NCBI GenBank assembly: GCA_011526565.1
Contig: WYBL01000020.1
Location: 1 to 64,000, forward strand
Source of the DNA: Acidobacteriota bacterium
GTDB lineage: Bacteria; Acidobacteriota; Vicinamibacteria; Fen-336
Reading direction: 5' to 3'
DNA: 64,000 nucleotides
A program made the position numbers and the translations under genes. The notes beneath the pieces were generated by a model that saw only the letters and a program-made list of their open reading frames with translations, searched no databases and had not been told where the DNA came from. Shown one piece after another: positions 21,298 through 31,900 of this stretch. Position 1 is the first letter of the stretch. The number at the start of each line of letters is the position of its first letter.

Positions 21298-22164
21298 GTG
21301 AGCTGGCGCTCACTCTACCCCTTCCCCTCGCGCTCATTCGAAACCCCCGCCGGCCGCATCGCCTACCTCGACGAGGGCCCGCGCGAGGCGCCCGTGCTGC
21401 TGTGCGTGCACGGCAATCCGACCTGGTCGTTCCTGTGGCGCGACGTGGTGGCGGAGTTCCGCCGCTCGCACCGCGTCGTCGCCCTCGACCACCTCGGCTG
21501 CGGCCTGTCGGACAAGCCGCAGGGCTGGAGCTACCGGCTCGCCGACCACGCCTCCAACCTCGCGCGGCTGGTGGCCCACCTCGACCTGCGGCGCGTCACG
21601 CTGCTGGTCCACGACTGGGGCGGGCCGATCGGGCTCGGCGCCGCGCTGCGCGAGCCCGACCGCGTCGAGCGCCTGGTCGTCACCAACACCGGCGCCTTTC
21701 CGGCCCCGGCCATCCCGCTGCGGATCGCCGTCTGCCGGCTGCCGCTGCTGGGTCCGCTCGCGGTGCGCGGCTTCAACGCCTTCTCCCGCGCGGCGACGTT
21801 CATGACCACCGTGCACGGCCTGCCGCGGCCGGTCGCCGAGGGCTACCTCTACCCTTACCGCTCGTGGGCGGACCGGGTCGCGGTCCAGCGCTTCGTCGAG
21901 GACATCCCGCTCGACCCCGGCCATCCCTCGTGGCAGACGCTGCTCGAGATCGAGGCAGGCCTCCCGCGGCTCGCCGACCGGCCCGGCCTGATCCTGTGGG
22001 GCGAGCGGGACTGGTGCTTCACGCCGTGGTTCCGCCGCGAGTTCGAGCGCCGGCTGCCGAAGCTGCGCTCGGTCCCGTTCGCCGACGCGGGCCACCTGGT
22101 CCTCGAGGACGCCCGCGGGCGGGCCCTCGAGCGGCTGCGCGAGGCGCTCGCCACCCCGGCGTGA
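21298..22164 (+). CDS. oleB: OleB, beta-lactone decarboxylase (alpha/beta hydrolase)
   Basis: The 288-aa protein looks like a haloalkane dehalogenase. The oxyanion motif is HGNPTWSFLWR, the nucleophilic Asp is in VHDWGGPIG and the His in DAGHLVLED. In an ole cluster this family removes CO2 from the beta-lactone made by OleC, releasing a cis-olefin. The GTG start lies 4 bp after the oleA stop. The 3' end overlaps oleC at GTGA. A dehalogenase role is unlikely given the context. Confidence 0.92.
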   Translation: MSWRSLYPFPSRSFETPAGRIAYLDEGPREAPVLLCVHGNPTWSFLWRDVVAEFRRSHRVVALDHLGCGLSDKPQGWSYRLADHASNLARLVAHLDLRRVTLLVHDWGGPIGLGAALREPDRVERLVVTNTGAFPAPAIPLRIAVCRLPLLGPLAVRGFNAFSRAATFMTTVHGLPRPVAEGYLYPYRSWADRVAVQRFVEDIPLDPGHPSWQTLLEIEAGLPRLADRPGLILWGERDWCFTPWFRREFERRLPKLRSVPFADAGHLVLEDARGRALERLREALATPA

Positions 22165-23759
22165 GCGCGCCCGAACCCAACGTCGCCCGCCACCTGCGCG
22201 CGGCGGCGGCGCGCCTCCCGGGCGCCTGCGCGATCGCGCAGCAGACCCGGAACGGCTGGCGCGAGGTCTCGTTCGCGGAGCTCGAGGCGCGCAGCGACGC
22301 GGTCGCGCGCGGCCTGCTCGCCGCCGGGCTGCGCCCCGGCGAGCTGGCGCTGGTGATGGTCCGCGCGGGGATCGAGCTGATCACGCTCACCTACGCGCTC
22401 TTCAAGTCGGGCGTGGTGCCGGTGCTGATCGACCCCGGCATGGGCCTGCGCGGCTTCCTGCGCTGCGTCGAGCGCACGCGGCCGACGGCGCTCGTCGGCA
22501 TCCCGCTCGCCCACGCCGTGAGCTTTCTGGCGCCGGGCGCCTTCGGCTCGGTGCGCACGCGGGTGACGGTCGGCCGCCGCCTCTTCTGGGGCGGGCCGAC
22601 GCTCGCGGAGCTCGAGCGCCTGGGTGCCGCCGGCGCGCCGCCGCTGCACGCGCCGGCCGCCGGCTCGCCCGCCGCGATCCTGTTCACCTCGGGCAGCACC
22701 GGCCCCGCCAAGGGCGTCGTCTACACCCACGCCCACTTCGACGCCCAGGTGCGGCTGCTGGGCGCGACCTACGGCTTCCGCGAGGGCGACGTCGACCTCG
22801 CCGCCTTCCCGCTGTTCTCGCTGTTCGACAACGCCTTCGGGATGACCAGCGTGATCCCCGACCTCGACCCGTCGCGGCCGGGAAGCTGCGACCCGGCGCG
22901 GGTCGCGGCCGCGATCCGCGAGCGCGGCTGCACGCTGGCCTTCGGCTCGCCCGCGATCTGGCGGCGGGTGGCGCCGTGGTGCGCGCGGAACGGCGTCAGG
23001 CTGCCGACGCTGAAGCGGGTGCTGATCGCCGGCGCCTCCGTGCCGCCAGCGCTGATCGAGTCGCTGCGCGCGGTGATCGCGGACGAAGGCGGCGACGTCG
23101 AGACGCCCTACGGCGCGACCGAGTCGCTGCCCGTCGCCAACGTGCGCGGCGCCGAGATCCTCGGCGAGACCGCCGCGCTGACCCGCAACGGCGCCGGCAC
23201 CTGCGTCGGCCGCGTCGTCGACGGCATGCAGGCGCGCGTCATCCGCATCGACGACGCCCCGATCGCGGCCTGGGACGAGTCGCTGGTGTTGCCGCCGGGC
23301 CAGGTCGGAGAGATCGCGGTCAAGGGACCGGTCGTGACCCGCGCGTACCACCAGCTTCCGGAGCCCACGGCCGCCGCCAAGATCCCCGACGGCGACGCGG
23401 TGTGGCACCGCATGGGCGACCTCGGCTACTTCGACGAGCAGGGCCGGCTCTGGTTCTGCGGCCGCAAATCCGAGCGGGTCGAGACAGCGGGCGAAACCTG
23501 GTTCACCGACCGGGTCGAGGGCCTGGCCGCCGCGGACCCGCGGGTCGGGCGCTGCGCTCTCGTCGGCGTCGGCCCGCGCGGGGCGCAGCGCCCGGTGCTC
23601 GTCGTCGAGGGCCGCCGCGACGAGGCGCTGGCCGCCGACCTGCGCGCGCGCACGGGCGTCGCGGCGGTGCTGTTCCGCGACGCGCTGCCGGTCGACGTGC
23701 GCCACAACGCCAAGATCCACCGCCTGCAGCTCGCGGCGTGGGCTGAAGGCCGCGCGTGA
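22161..23759 (+). CDS. oleC: OleC, beta-lactone synthetase (ANL superfamily)
   Basis: The 532-aa AMP-forming enzyme carries the P-loop-like motif FTSGSTGPAKGV, the YGATE motif (TPYGATESLP) and MGDLGYFDEQGRLWFCGRK. The late Lys is in RHNAKIHRLQL. OleC adenylates the beta-hydroxy acid from OleD and closes it to a beta-lactone. GTGA overlaps at both ends (with oleB and oleD) imply coupled translation. It should not be mistaken for a p-coumarate CoA ligase serving the PYP gene. Confidence 0.93.
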   Translation: MSAPEPNVARHLRAAAARLPGACAIAQQTRNGWREVSFAELEARSDAVARGLLAAGLRPGELALVMVRAGIELITLTYALFKSGVVPVLIDPGMGLRGFLRCVERTRPTALVGIPLAHAVSFLAPGAFGSVRTRVTVGRRLFWGGPTLAELERLGAAGAPPLHAPAAGSPAAILFTSGSTGPAKGVVYTHAHFDAQVRLLGATYGFREGDVDLAAFPLFSLFDNAFGMTSVIPDLDPSRPGSCDPARVAAAIRERGCTLAFGSPAIWRRVAPWCARNGVRLPTLKRVLIAGASVPPALIESLRAVIADEGGDVETPYGATESLPVANVRGAEILGETAALTRNGAGTCVGRVVDGMQARVIRIDDAPIAAWDESLVLPPGQVGEIAVKGPVVTRAYHQLPEPTAAAKIPDGDAVWHRMGDLGYFDEQGRLWFCGRKSERVETAGETWFTDRVEGLAAADPRVGRCALVGVGPRGAQRPVLVVEGRRDEALAADLRARTGVAAVLFRDALPVDVRHNAKIHRLQLAAWAEGRA

Positions 23760-24766
23760 GGGTCCTCGTCACCGGCGGCGGCGGCTTCCTCGGACAGGCC
23801 ATCGTCGAGCGCCTGATCGGCCTGGGCCACGAGGTGACGAGCGCGGCCCGCGGCGACTACCCGGAACTGCGGGCGCGGGGCGTGCGCACCGTGCGCCTCG
23901 ACCTCGGCGACGCGGCGGCGGTCGCGGCCGCGGTCGCCGGGATGGACGCGGTGGTCCACACGGCGGCGAAGGCGGGCGTGTGGGGCCCGCGCGCCGAGTA
24001 CGAGCGGGCCAACGTCGACGGCACCCGCCACGTCGTCGAGGCCTGCCTCGCGGCGGGCGTCGCGCGACTCGTGCACACCTCCTCGCCGAGCGTCGTGTTC
24101 GACGGGCACGATCACGAGAACGCCGGCAACGACCTGCCCTACCCCGCGCGGCACGAGGCGATCTACCCGGAGACCAAGGCCCGCGCCGAGCGGCTGGTGC
24201 TGGGCGCCAACGGGCCGGCGCTGGCGACCGTCTCGCTGCGCCCGCACCTGATCTGGGGCCCGCGCGACCCGCACCTGCTGCCGCGGCTGTTCGACCGCGC
24301 CCGCCGCGGCCTGCTGCGCATCGTCGGCAGCGGCCACAACCGGGTGTCGATCACCTACGTCGACAACGCGGCCGAGGCCCACGTCGCGGCCCTGCTCGCG
24401 CTCGGCCCCGGCGTGCCGTGGGCGGGCCGCGCCTACTTCGTGAACGACGCGGAGCCGGTCGTGCTGTGGCAGTGGCTGAACGGGCTGCTCACCCGCCTGG
24501 GCCTGCGGCCGGCGAAGAGCCGCGTGCCGCTGGGCGTGGCGCGCACGGCCGGCGCCATGCTCGAGACCGCGTGGCGCACGCTCGGCCTCCCCGGCGAACC
24601 GCCGATGACCCGCTTCGTCGCCGCCCAGCTCGCCGCCAGCCACTGGTACGACCTCGGCCCGGCCCGCGCCGCGTTCGGCTACGCGCCCCCCGTCGACGCC
24701 GAGGAGGCGCTGCGCCGCACCGTCGAGTGGTGGGCCCCCCGCCTGGACCCGAGCCCCCGAGCGTGA
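23756..24766 (+). CDS. oleD: OleD, NAD(P)-dependent 2-alkyl-3-ketoalkanoate reductase
   Basis: This is a 336-aa extended SDR/epimerase-type protein with N-terminal VTGGGGFLGQAIVE. The catalytic Tyr-x3-Lys is in IYPETKARAE and the catalytic Ser in VHTSSPSVVF. It reduces the OleA beta-keto product to the beta-hydroxy acid. The GTG start overlaps the oleC stop, and the TGA overlaps the start of the GT39 gene. Confidence 0.92.
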   Translation: MRVLVTGGGGFLGQAIVERLIGLGHEVTSAARGDYPELRARGVRTVRLDLGDAAAVAAAVAGMDAVVHTAAKAGVWGPRAEYERANVDGTRHVVEACLAAGVARLVHTSSPSVVFDGHDHENAGNDLPYPARHEAIYPETKARAERLVLGANGPALATVSLRPHLIWGPRDPHLLPRLFDRARRGLLRIVGSGHNRVSITYVDNAAEAHVAALLALGPGVPWAGRAYFVNDAEPVVLWQWLNGLLTRLGLRPAKSRVPLGVARTAGAMLETAWRTLGLPGEPPMTRFVAAQLAASHWYDLGPARAAFGYAPPVDAEEALRRTVEWWAPRLDPSPRA

Positions 24767-26316
24767 GCCTCCCGGTCCGGCCGGTGCAGCCGATCGGGCG
24801 CGCGACGCTGGTCGCGCTCGCCACGTTCACGCTCGTCAAGCTGCTGCTGCCGCTCGTCAGCGCACCGCCCTTCGGCTACTTCCGCGACGAGCTCTACTTC
24901 ATCGTCTGCGGTCTGCGACCGGACTGGGGCTACGTCGACCACCCGCCGCTGGCCCCGCTGCTGGCCGCGGCGGGCTGGAAGCTCTTCGGCGAGACGCTCT
25001 ACGGCGTCCGCTTCTTCCCGGCGCTGTCCGGCGCCGTCACCGTGGCGCTGACCGTGCTGCTCGCCCGCCGCCTGGGAGCCGGACCCTTCGGCCAGGCCCT
25101 GGCGGGCCTCGCGCTGCTGCTCGCGCCGTTCTACCTGGTGGTCGGCGCCAAGCTCTCGACCGACAGCTTCGAGGTCCTGTTCTGGACGCTGCTCGCCTGG
25201 GCCACGCTGCGGCTCGTGCAGGAGGGCGATCCGCGACTGTGGATGCTGTTCGGCGCGGCGGCCGGCCTGGGCCTGGAGGCCAAGCACTCGGTCGTCTTCT
25301 TCGCCTTCGCGCTGGTGGCGGGCCTCTTCGCCGCGCGCCGCTGGGACCTGCTGACCAGCCGCTGGGTGCTGGCCGGGGCCGGCCTCGGGCTACTGCTGTT
25401 CCTGCCCAACCTCGTCTGGCAGTGGCAGCACGGCTGGCCGACGCTCGAGCTGCTGAACAACATCCGGGTCGGCAACAAGAACGTCGTGCTCGGCCCGCTC
25501 GCATACCTCGGCGAGCAGGTGTTCCTGCTCGGGCCGCTCAACCTCCCGTTGTGGCTGGCGGGGCTTCTGTGGTTGCTGCGGGCGCGCGACGATCGCAATC
25601 TGCGCGTCTTCGGCGTGGCCTGGCTCGTCACCTTCGCGCTGATCGTGTCCCTGAAGGGCAAGGCCTACTACCTCGGGCCGGCCTATCCGATCCTGTTCGC
25701 GGCGGGGGCCGTGGCCTTCGAGCGCTTCACGGCGACGGGCCTCCGGCGCGGGCTGCGCGCGCTCTGGGTCGGGTTGTCGCTCGCCTTCACCGCGCTGATC
25801 CTGCCGATCGGCTTCCCGCTGCTCTCCCCGGAGCGCACGGCCGCGCACCTCGCCTGGATCGGCATCGCGCCGAAGGCGACGGAGCGCAGCCACGACGGCG
25901 TGCTGCCGCAGAACCTCGCGGATCGCCTCGGCTGGGAGGAGATGGTGGCGGGTCTCGCCCGCGCCCATGGCTCGCTCCCGGCGGCGGAGCGCGCCAAGGC
26001 CGGGATCGTCGTCCAGAACTTCGGCCAGGCCGGCGCGGTCGACATCCTGGGCCGCCCGCACGGCCTTCCGCCCGCCCTGAGCGGCCACCAGAACTACTTC
26101 CTGTGGGGCCCTCGCGGTTTCACGGGCGAGGTGCTCCTCGTCCTCGACGACGCGCCTGGCCTGCTGCCCGAACTGTGCGCGAGCGTGCAGGACCTGGGAC
26201 CGGCCGGTTCGCATCCGCACGCCCTGCCGGGCGAGCAGCGCAACCGGATCTACGTGTGCCGCGGTCTGCGCCAGCCGCTGGCCGAACTCTGGCCGCGGAT
26301 CAAGGTGTGGATGTGA
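24763..26316 (+). CDS. Glycosyltransferase family 39 (PMT/ArnT-like) membrane protein
   Basis: The 517-aa polytopic protein has about ten membrane helices and the N-terminal loop motif FRDELYFIVCG with DHPPLAPLL, typical of GT39/PMT enzymes. These use polyprenyl-phosphate sugars to modify proteins or lipids on the periplasmic side. A soluble C-terminal region (about 370-517) follows. GTGA overlap with oleD makes it the fifth gene of the olefin operon, which is unusual and may hint at envelope remodelling with olefins. It overlaps the convergent gene at 26300 by 17 bp. Confidence 0.85.
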   Translation: MSLPVRPVQPIGRATLVALATFTLVKLLLPLVSAPPFGYFRDELYFIVCGLRPDWGYVDHPPLAPLLAAAGWKLFGETLYGVRFFPALSGAVTVALTVLLARRLGAGPFGQALAGLALLLAPFYLVVGAKLSTDSFEVLFWTLLAWATLRLVQEGDPRLWMLFGAAAGLGLEAKHSVVFFAFALVAGLFAARRWDLLTSRWVLAGAGLGLLLFLPNLVWQWQHGWPTLELLNNIRVGNKNVVLGPLAYLGEQVFLLGPLNLPLWLAGLLWLLRARDDRNLRVFGVAWLVTFALIVSLKGKAYYLGPAYPILFAAGAVAFERFTATGLRRGLRALWVGLSLAFTALILPIGFPLLSPERTAAHLAWIGIAPKATERSHDGVLPQNLADRLGWEEMVAGLARAHGSLPAAERAKAGIVVQNFGQAGAVDILGRPHGLPPALSGHQNYFLWGPRGFTGEVLLVLDDAPGLLPELCASVQDLGPAGSHPHALPGEQRNRIYVCRGLRQPLAELWPRIKVWM

Positions 26317-26749
26317 CGGCCCGCCGCGCGATCACTGCGATCGGCAGGCCGACAAGCACGGCGTGGCCGGCCAGGCCCGCCCACGTGAAGCCGATCGGCC
26401 GCGCCGCCGACAGCGGCACGACGACGTCCTTCATGAAGAAGTAGACCGCGACGCCGAAAGCCAGGCCGCACGGCACCGCGTGCGCGGCCAGGGCCCGTAC
26501 CCGCGCGCTCGCCGCCACGTAGCAGGCGGCGGCCGTCGTGGCGATGAAGAAGTGGAGCAGCAGGCCCAGTCCCGCCGTGGCCAATCCGCCGCCGAGTGCG
26601 GCGTCGCGCCCGATCAGGCCGGCGGCGACCGCGCGATAGACGACCGCAGGGCCCACGCCGTGCATCGCCATCGCCAGCAACGTGTCCCCCACTCCCGCCG
26701 CCACCCCGGCCAGCAGGATCGCGGTGCCCGGCCGGAGCGCGGGCGTCAC
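26300..26749 (-). CDS. Small membrane protein, unknown function
   Basis: The 149-aa protein has four predicted membrane helices, including LLLHFFIATTAAACYVAA and FGVAVYFFMKDVVVPLSA. No enzymatic motif was recognised. The layout resembles uncharacterised small integral membrane proteins annotated only as hypothetical. The GTG start overlaps the TGA of the upstream membrane protein (GTGA), so the two are translationally coupled and probably work together. Confidence 0.75.
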   Translation of the reverse strand: MTPALRPGTAILLAGVAAGVGDTLLAMAMHGVGPAVVYRAVAAGLIGRDAALGGGLATAGLGLLLHFFIATTAAACYVAASARVRALAAHAVPCGLAFGVAVYFFMKDVVVPLSAARPIGFTWAGLAGHAVLVGLPIAVIARRAVTSTP

Positions 26750-27210
26750 GCCAGCGCGGGTCGCCGGTCGAGCCGCTTCGTCAGCCACATCGCGATCGAG
26801 CCGATCGCCCACAGCACGAGCGGCGCGGCCACCATGCCGACCGTCAGGTGCGACAGCGCGTGCAACCCCTGACGGTCGGCGGCGGGCCCCGCGTACTCGG
26901 GCGCAGCGAAGATGTTCGGGAAGCCGAACACCGAGAGCGCGATGCCGGCGACCGCGATCACGTGCAGGATCGCGACCTGGAAGGTCACCAGCGGCAGGAT
27001 CTGCCGGTAGCTGCCGAAGCCGCTCCGGTGCACCACGATCCCGTAGTAGACGGCACCGGCCCAGATCACGAGGTTCATCGACAGCCAGCGCACGCTCTGG
27101 TCGGCCCCGCCGGCGAGCGACGCCCCGAGCCGGGCCAGGCCGACGGCCACCGTGAGCCAGAGCCAGGCCTTCTGGAACGCCAGGTACTCCACGACCCGCT
27201 TGCCGAACAT
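26746..27210 (-). CDS. Four-helix membrane protein, unknown function
   Basis: The 154-aa integral membrane protein has helices near residues 15-35, 43-62, 75-97 and 120-142 and a short soluble loop (FPNIFAAPEYAGP). Charged and aromatic residues cluster at the N-terminus (EYLAFQKAWLW). No family was recognised. It is coupled to the next membrane protein and divergent from the MocR-type regulator at 27343. Confidence 0.77.
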   Translation of the reverse strand: MFGKRVVEYLAFQKAWLWLTVAVGLARLGASLAGGADQSVRWLSMNLVIWAGAVYYGIVVHRSGFGSYRQILPLVTFQVAILHVIAVAGIALSVFGFPNIFAAPEYAGPAADRQGLHALSHLTVGMVAAPLVLWAIGSIAMWLTKRLDRRPALA

Positions 27211-27342
27211 CCCGCCCCTCCCGCGCGTACCGCCCCCGCCGCACGGGATTCTCGACGCGGCGGGCCGGGCGGGGACAGATCCAGTTGCGCGCCTGGCGAT
27301 CAGGCCAGTTGGCACTGGTACCATGCCGGCTCCCGAAGCCCG

Positions 27343-28889
27343 ATGACTCGCCAGACCACTTCCCGCCGTGGGCGGCGCTCGTCCGCCGCGGGCCTGCTGA
27401 TCCGGCTCGACCCCGCCGAGCGGGGCGGCCTGCAGCGTCAGATCCACGCCGGCATCCGGCGGGCGATCCTCGACGGCGTGCTGCCGGCCGGCTCCCGGTG
27501 CCCTCGTCGCGCGAGCTCGCCGCGGACCTGCGGGTCTCGCGCACGACGACCCTGCTCGCCCTCGAGCAGCTCGTCGCCGAGGGTTACCTCGCCGCGCGAG
27601 CCGGCTCGGGCACGTTCGTGGCGCACGAGCTGCCCGACGACCTGCCGCGCTCCAGCCGCGCCCTGCCGTCGAAGGCGACGCGCCACCCGCCGCTGTCGAA
27701 GCGGGGGAAGGCGCTGGCTGCCGGGCGCCCGCCCAGCGAGCGGCTCGCGGGGCCGCCGAGGCCGTTCCGGATCGGTGTGCCCGCCGTCGACCTGTTCCCC
27801 GTCCGCACCTGGTCCCAACTCGTGGCTCGGCGCCTGCGCTCCGCCTCGCCGCAGCAACTCGACTACGGCGAGACCGCGGGCGCCCTGGAACTGCGCCGCG
27901 CGATCGCGGCCCACGTGCGCGCCGCGCGCGGCACCGAGTGCGACCCCGAGCAGGTGCTGGTCGTCTCCGGCGCGCGACGCGCGATCGACCTGCTCTGTCA
28001 GCTCCTGCTCGACCCCGGCGACGGGGCGTGGATGGAGGAGCCCGGTTACCCCGGGGCGCGCAACGCGCTGGTCGCCGCCGGCGCCCGCATCCACCCCGTG
28101 GGGGTCGACGACGAGGGCCTCGACGTGGCGGCCGGGGCCAGCGTCGCGCCGCGCGCGCGGCTCGTGTACGTCACCCCCTCGCACCAGTTCCCGCTGGGGG
28201 TGCCGATGAGCCTGCCGCGGCGGCTCGCGCTGCTGCAGTGGGCGAGCCGCGCGGGCGCCTGGGTGATCGAGGACGACTACGACGCCGAGTTCCGCCACGG
28301 GGCGCGACCCGTGCCCTGCCTGCACGGGCTCGACGGCGACGGCCGCGTGCTGTACGTCGGCAGCTTCAGCAAGACGCTCTTCCCGGCGCTGCGGCTGGGC
28401 TTCGTGATCGCGCCCCGCGACCTGCGCGACGCGCTCGTCGCGGTGCGCCGGGCCAGCGAGCTCCACCCACCGCGCCTCGATCAGGCCGTGCTCGCGGACT
28501 TCATCCACGAGGGGCACTACGAGCGCCACCTGCGGCGCATGCGCCGCGTGTATCGCGAGCGGCTCGAGGCCCTCCAGCAGGCGGCCCGCCGCCACTGCGC
28601 GGGGGCACTGAAGCTGCGCCCGGCGCTGACCGGCCTCCACGCGGTGGCCGACCTCGAGGAGGCCGACGCGCGGCAGGTCTTCGCCGCAGCCGCGCGGCAC
28701 GGCGTGGAGGTGATGCCGCTGGCGGCGTACGGGTTCGGCCACGCGCGAGTTCCGCACGCCCTGGTGCTGGGCTTCGGCGCCGTGCGCGCGGACGCGATGG
28801 ACGCGGGCATGGAACGCCTCGCCGCGGCGATCGACGACGCCCGCCGGCCGGGGCCGCGGCGCCGCAACCGGGCGTCCGTCGGCGTTTGA
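27343..28889 (+). CDS. MocR/PdxR-type GntR regulator with aminotransferase domain, apparent -1 frameshift
   Basis: A GntR-family winged helix is followed by a fold-type I aminotransferase domain. From the ATG at 27343 the frame encodes LDPAERGGLQRQIHAGI and ILDGVLPAGSR. The rest of the helix-turn-helix (VPSSRELAADLRVSRTTT) and the whole aminotransferase domain continue in another frame from about 27498. One missing G in the stretch at 27496-27500 would join the two exactly. The PLP lysine is in YVGSFSKTLFPALR. MocR proteins activate genes in response to PLP or amino acids. The lesion may be a sequencing error or a recent inactivation; an internal restart would lack half the DNA-binding domain. 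TACCAT at 27319 could be the -10. Confidence 0.83.
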
Positions 28890-28979
28890 CCCGCCCCCGG
28901 GCGCGGGAGGATGCTCCCTCCGGCTCGCACCCGCGCCGCGCGCGGGGCGCCGCAGTCCCCGCGGCCAGGAGGTACTTCG

Positions 28980-31900
28980 ATGAATCGCTCCACGCTCGCC
29001 ACCCTCGGGATCGCCGCGACCCTCTGCGCTGCAGCGGCGTCCGCCGCCGCGCCGACCGACGAGGCGCGCTTCACGGCCCGGCCGGACGTCCACGGCGACC
29101 GCATCGTGTTCGCCTGGGACGGCGACCTGTGGACGACCACGGTGGAAGGCGCGACGCCCGTGCGGCTGACCAGCCACCCCGCCGCCGAGACGGCGCCGCG
29201 TTTCTCGCCGGACGGCCAGTGGATCGCTTTCGTCGGCGCGTACGAGGGCAGCGACGACGTGTACGTGATCCCGTCCGCGGGCGGCCTGCCGAAGCGGCTG
29301 GGCTACCTGCCCGGCGGCGGCACGCCGGCCTGCTGGACGCCCGACTCGCGCCACGTGGTCTTCACCAGCCGCTGGGGCGTCGCCCCGGTGGCCCGCGACC
29401 AGCGCCTGTACCGCGTCGCGCTCGACGGCTCGCTGCCCGAGCCGCTGCCGGTCGACCGCGGCGTCGCCTGCAGCTACTCCGCGGACGGCCAGCGCCTGGC
29501 CTACGTCCGAAAGGGCAACCAGGACTACTACTGGAAGCGCTACAAGGGCGGGCAGTACACCGACATCTGGACGTACGACTTCGCCAGCGCGGCGTTCGCG
29601 CCGCTGACCGACTACGTCGGCCGCAACACGTACCCGATGTGGGTCGGCGAAGAGCTCTACTTCGCCTCCGACCGCGGGCCCGGCGGCATCACCAACCTGT
29701 TCCGGATCGACCCGAAGACGAAGGCCGTCGAGCAGGTCACCCGCTTCACCGACGTCGACGTGCTGAACCCGGCCAGCGACCGCAAGCGGATCGTCTTCAC
29801 CCAGGACGGCTACCTGTACGTGATGGATCCAGGCGCTGCCCCGCGCAAGGTGAGCGTGCGCATCCCGTCGGACGACTGGCGGCTGCACGACCGCTGGATC
29901 AACCCCGCCGCGTACACCCAGTCGGTCGACGCCGCCAACGACGGCAAGGCGCTGCTGCTCTCGGCCCGCGGCGACGTGTTCCGTCTGGCGCTGGAAGGCG
30001 AGAAGGACGTGCGCGCGCGCAACCTGACCGGCACCCCCGGCGTGCGCGAGGCGAACCCGCGCGTGTCCCCGGACGGCAAGAGCGTCGCGTACTTCTCGGA
30101 CGAGACCGGGGAGTACCAGCTCTACAAGCGCGAGATCGCCACCGGCGTGGTGACCCGGCTGACCGACGACCTGAAGCGCACGGCCTACAGGCCGATCTGG
30201 TCGCCCGACGGCAGGAAGCTGGCGTTCGGCAACCGCGACTTCGCGATCTTCGTGCTCGACGTCGCCACCCGCAAGCTGACCAAGATCGACGAGTCGCGCT
30301 TCCTCGACAACGACCAGTTCACCTGGGAGCAGGCCGACTACTCGTGGTCGCCCGACGGCCGCTGGCTCGCCTACTCGCTGACCCGCGAGAACCGCAACAA
30401 CGCGATCTACCTCTACGACACCATCACCGCCCGGCGCACCCAGCTCACCGACGACTTCTTCGACAACCTGAACCCGCGCTGGGACGCGGACGGCGGCTAT
30501 CTCTACTTCCTGTCCAACCGCAACTTCGAGATCGCGATGGACGTGTTCGAGGACAACCACGTCGTCGCCAACCCGACCCGGCTGATGGTCGTGCAGCTCC
30601 GCCGGGGCGAGAAGCCGCCGTTCGCGAAGCCGGCGACGCCGGAGTTCGCGGCGACGGACAAGCCGGCTGAGGCGCCCGCGAAGCCGGCCGACAAGGCCGC
30701 CGACAAGCCGGCCGCCAAGCCCGACGACGCCCGCTTCCGAGTCGACGTCGACGGCATCGCGTCCCGCGCCTTCCCCGCCCCCGTCGAGCCCGGCAACTAC
30801 TTCCACCTGGTGGCCGGCAAGGGCCACGTCGCGTGGCTGTCGGTGCCGCAGTTCACCGAGGACGAGTACGAGGAGTTCTACCGCGTCGGCGGCCGCACGA
30901 AGTGGACGCTGAACGTGTTCTCGATGAAGGACGAGAAGGCGGTCGCGGCCGACGACAAGGTCGCCCAGGCCGAGCTCTCGACGAACGGCGAGCAACTGGT
31001 GATCCGCAAGGACGGCAAGCTGTTCCTGACCCAGCTCGACAAGGTCTACGCCTCGAAGAAGCTCGGCCGCGAGGTCGACACCGGCGGCCTCACCTACCGC
31101 GTGTCGCCGCGGGCCGAGTGGCGGCAGATCTTCGCCGACGCCTGGCGCTGGTACCGCGACTTCTTCTACGACAAGGACATGCACGGCCTCGACTGGAAAG
31201 CGCTCGGCGACCGCTACCGCGCCTACGTCGAAGAGATCCGCACCCGCGATCAGCTCAACTGGGTGCTGCTGCAGATGGTCGGCGAGCTGTCCGTGTCGCA
31301 CACCTACGTCAGCGGCGGCGACATGGGGCCCTCGGCGCAGCCGTCGGCCCCGGCCGTCTCGACGGCGACCCTCGGCGTCGACCTCGCCGCCGACCAGGCC
31401 TCCGGCCTCTACCGCTTCGCCCGCATCTACGGCCCGACGCCGTACTTCAGCCAGGTGCAGACGCCGCTGGCGCGCCCGGACATCGAGATCAAGAAGGGCG
31501 ACTACCTGATCGCGATCAACGGCCAGAAGCTGCGCGCGCCCGAGAACTACTTCAAGCTGCTCCAGGTCGGCAAGGAAGACCTGGTCGAAGTCACGGTGGC
31601 GAGCGCCCCGGCCGGTCCGACCCGCACCTACCGGGTCAGGCCGCTGCGCTCCGAGCGCGAGGCCCGCTACGCGGCGTGGGTCAGCGACAACGTCGACAAG
31701 GTGCTCGCGGCCTCGAACGGCGAGCTCGGCTACATGCACATCACCGCGATGGGCGGCGGCGGCGTGATGGAGTTCGACAAGTTCTGGCGCGCGTTCAAGT
31801 TCAAGAAGGGGCTCGTGATCGACGTCCGCGGCAACGGCGGCGGCTGGACCGAGTACTTCATGATCGACAAGCTCGAGCGCCAGCAGGTGGCCTACAACGT

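Noticed and set aside
21298..22164. Haloalkane dehalogenase
   Set aside because: Sequence resembles dehalogenases, but position in oleABCD identifies OleB.
22161..23759. AMP-forming ligase as the p-coumarate ligase for PYP
   Set aside because: It lies between oleB and oleD with overlapping starts and stops, so it is OleC.
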